64,000 nt of DNA from Streptomyces syringium. Its GTDB lineage: Bacteria; Actinomycetota; Actinomycetes; Streptomycetales; Streptomycetaceae. The stretch covers positions 3,865,501-3,929,500 of the forward strand of contig NZ_JAGIOH010000001.1 of the NCBI RefSeq assembly GCF_017876625.1, given 5' to 3'. The position numbers and the translations under genes were made by a program. Shown here one piece after another: positions 63,917-64,000 of the stretch; positions within the stretch are counted from its first letter, which is position 1, and each line of letters begins with the position of its first letter. The notes under the pieces are model-generated. The model was not told where the DNA came from and made no database searches. It saw only the letters and a program-made list of their open reading frames with translations.

Positions 63917-64000
63917 ATGCAGAAGTTCGACACCGCCGCCCCGATCGCCGCCGTCCTCGACATCCCCGCCGGGAGCGTCCGCTTCATCGCCGCCCACCGG
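63917..64000 (+). CDS. DUF4097 family protein (partial, N-terminus)
   Basis: Only 28 codons are inside the window: ATG 63917 with GAAGGA upstream, then QKFDTAAPIAAVLDIPAGSV and RFIAAHR. This opening is typical of Streptomyces DUF4097 (LiaF/adhesin-like beta-strand repeat) proteins, often found divergent from such a regulator. The rest lies beyond the right edge, so length and function cannot be judged. Confidence 0.75.
   Translation, partial: MQKFDTAAPIAAVLDIPAGSVRFIAAHR

Overview
The window is the replication-origin region of a Streptomyces-type actinomycete chromosome. The DNA is very GC-rich. GTG and TTG starts are common and 4-bp stop/start overlaps (ATGA, GTGA) are frequent. The gene order is the conserved Streptomyces core: tRNA-Ile, DUF3566, gyrA, gyrB, DUF721, recF, gnd, dnaN, oriC, dnaA, rpmH, rnpA, yidD, yidC, jag, rsmG, parA, parB, trxA, trxB, anti-sigma, sigM, pseudokinase, murJ, DUF6049, CCA nucleotidyltransferase, inositol-phosphate synthase, PadR, class A PBP, femX, rpsF, ssb, rpsR, rplI, dnaB.

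The left end (1-11.25 kb, all minus strand) is the accessory part. It is a tightly coupled operon entering from the ABC ATPase at 11250 and running off the left edge. It encodes an ABC-2 exporter, a FabD-like acyltransferase, an AMP-forming ligase, two acyl carrier proteins, a PLP aminotransferase, a stand-alone LanB glutamylation-type protein, the SbnA/SbnB pair that makes L-2,3-diaminopropionate, and a FabG-like reductase. No precursor peptide, elimination domain, ketosynthase or NRPS module is visible. The combination suggests a carrier-protein-based small-molecule pathway with a possible aminoacyl-tRNA-dependent ligase. It is the best candidate here for an undescribed system. Three heptamer-like repeats spaced exactly 11 bp lie upstream of the operon.

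11.4-24.4 kb: tRNA-Ala(UGC), an HTH protein and a membrane Ser/Thr kinase, then DLW-39, tRNA-Ile(GAU), DUF3566, gyrase, DUF721, recF, gnd and dnaN.

24.4-27.9 kb: oriC, with about 17 imperfect DnaA boxes, and dnaA. DnaA has a long repetitive domain II. The dnaA promoter carries a perfect DnaA box next to its -35 element. Notably, perfect TTGTCCACA or TTATCCACA boxes are absent from oriC itself but occur upstream of dnaA, parA, dnaB and a GT87 gene, and inside the pseudokinase gene.

27.9-46.3 kb: the rpmH operon, rsmG, parAB and nine parS sites (eight perfect, one with a single mismatch). Four parS sites lie inside genes, always read in the same frame as Val-Ser-Arg-Glu-Thr. Two others sit in the loops of terminator hairpins. 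Thioredoxin genes, the sigM/anti-sigma pair, a MurJ-partner pseudokinase, murJ, DUF6049 and pcnA follow.

46.3-64 kb: LppU/SCO3897-type protein, MFS transporter, inositol-3-phosphate synthase, PadR with a perfect palindromic operator, class A PBP, GT87 transferase, alanine-racemase-like protein, FemX, a small membrane protein, the rpsF-ssb-rpsR-rplI operon, a MATE transporter, dnaB preceded by a DnaA-box cluster, an unusual HTH_38+MarR/GbsR regulator and the start of a DUF4097 protein.
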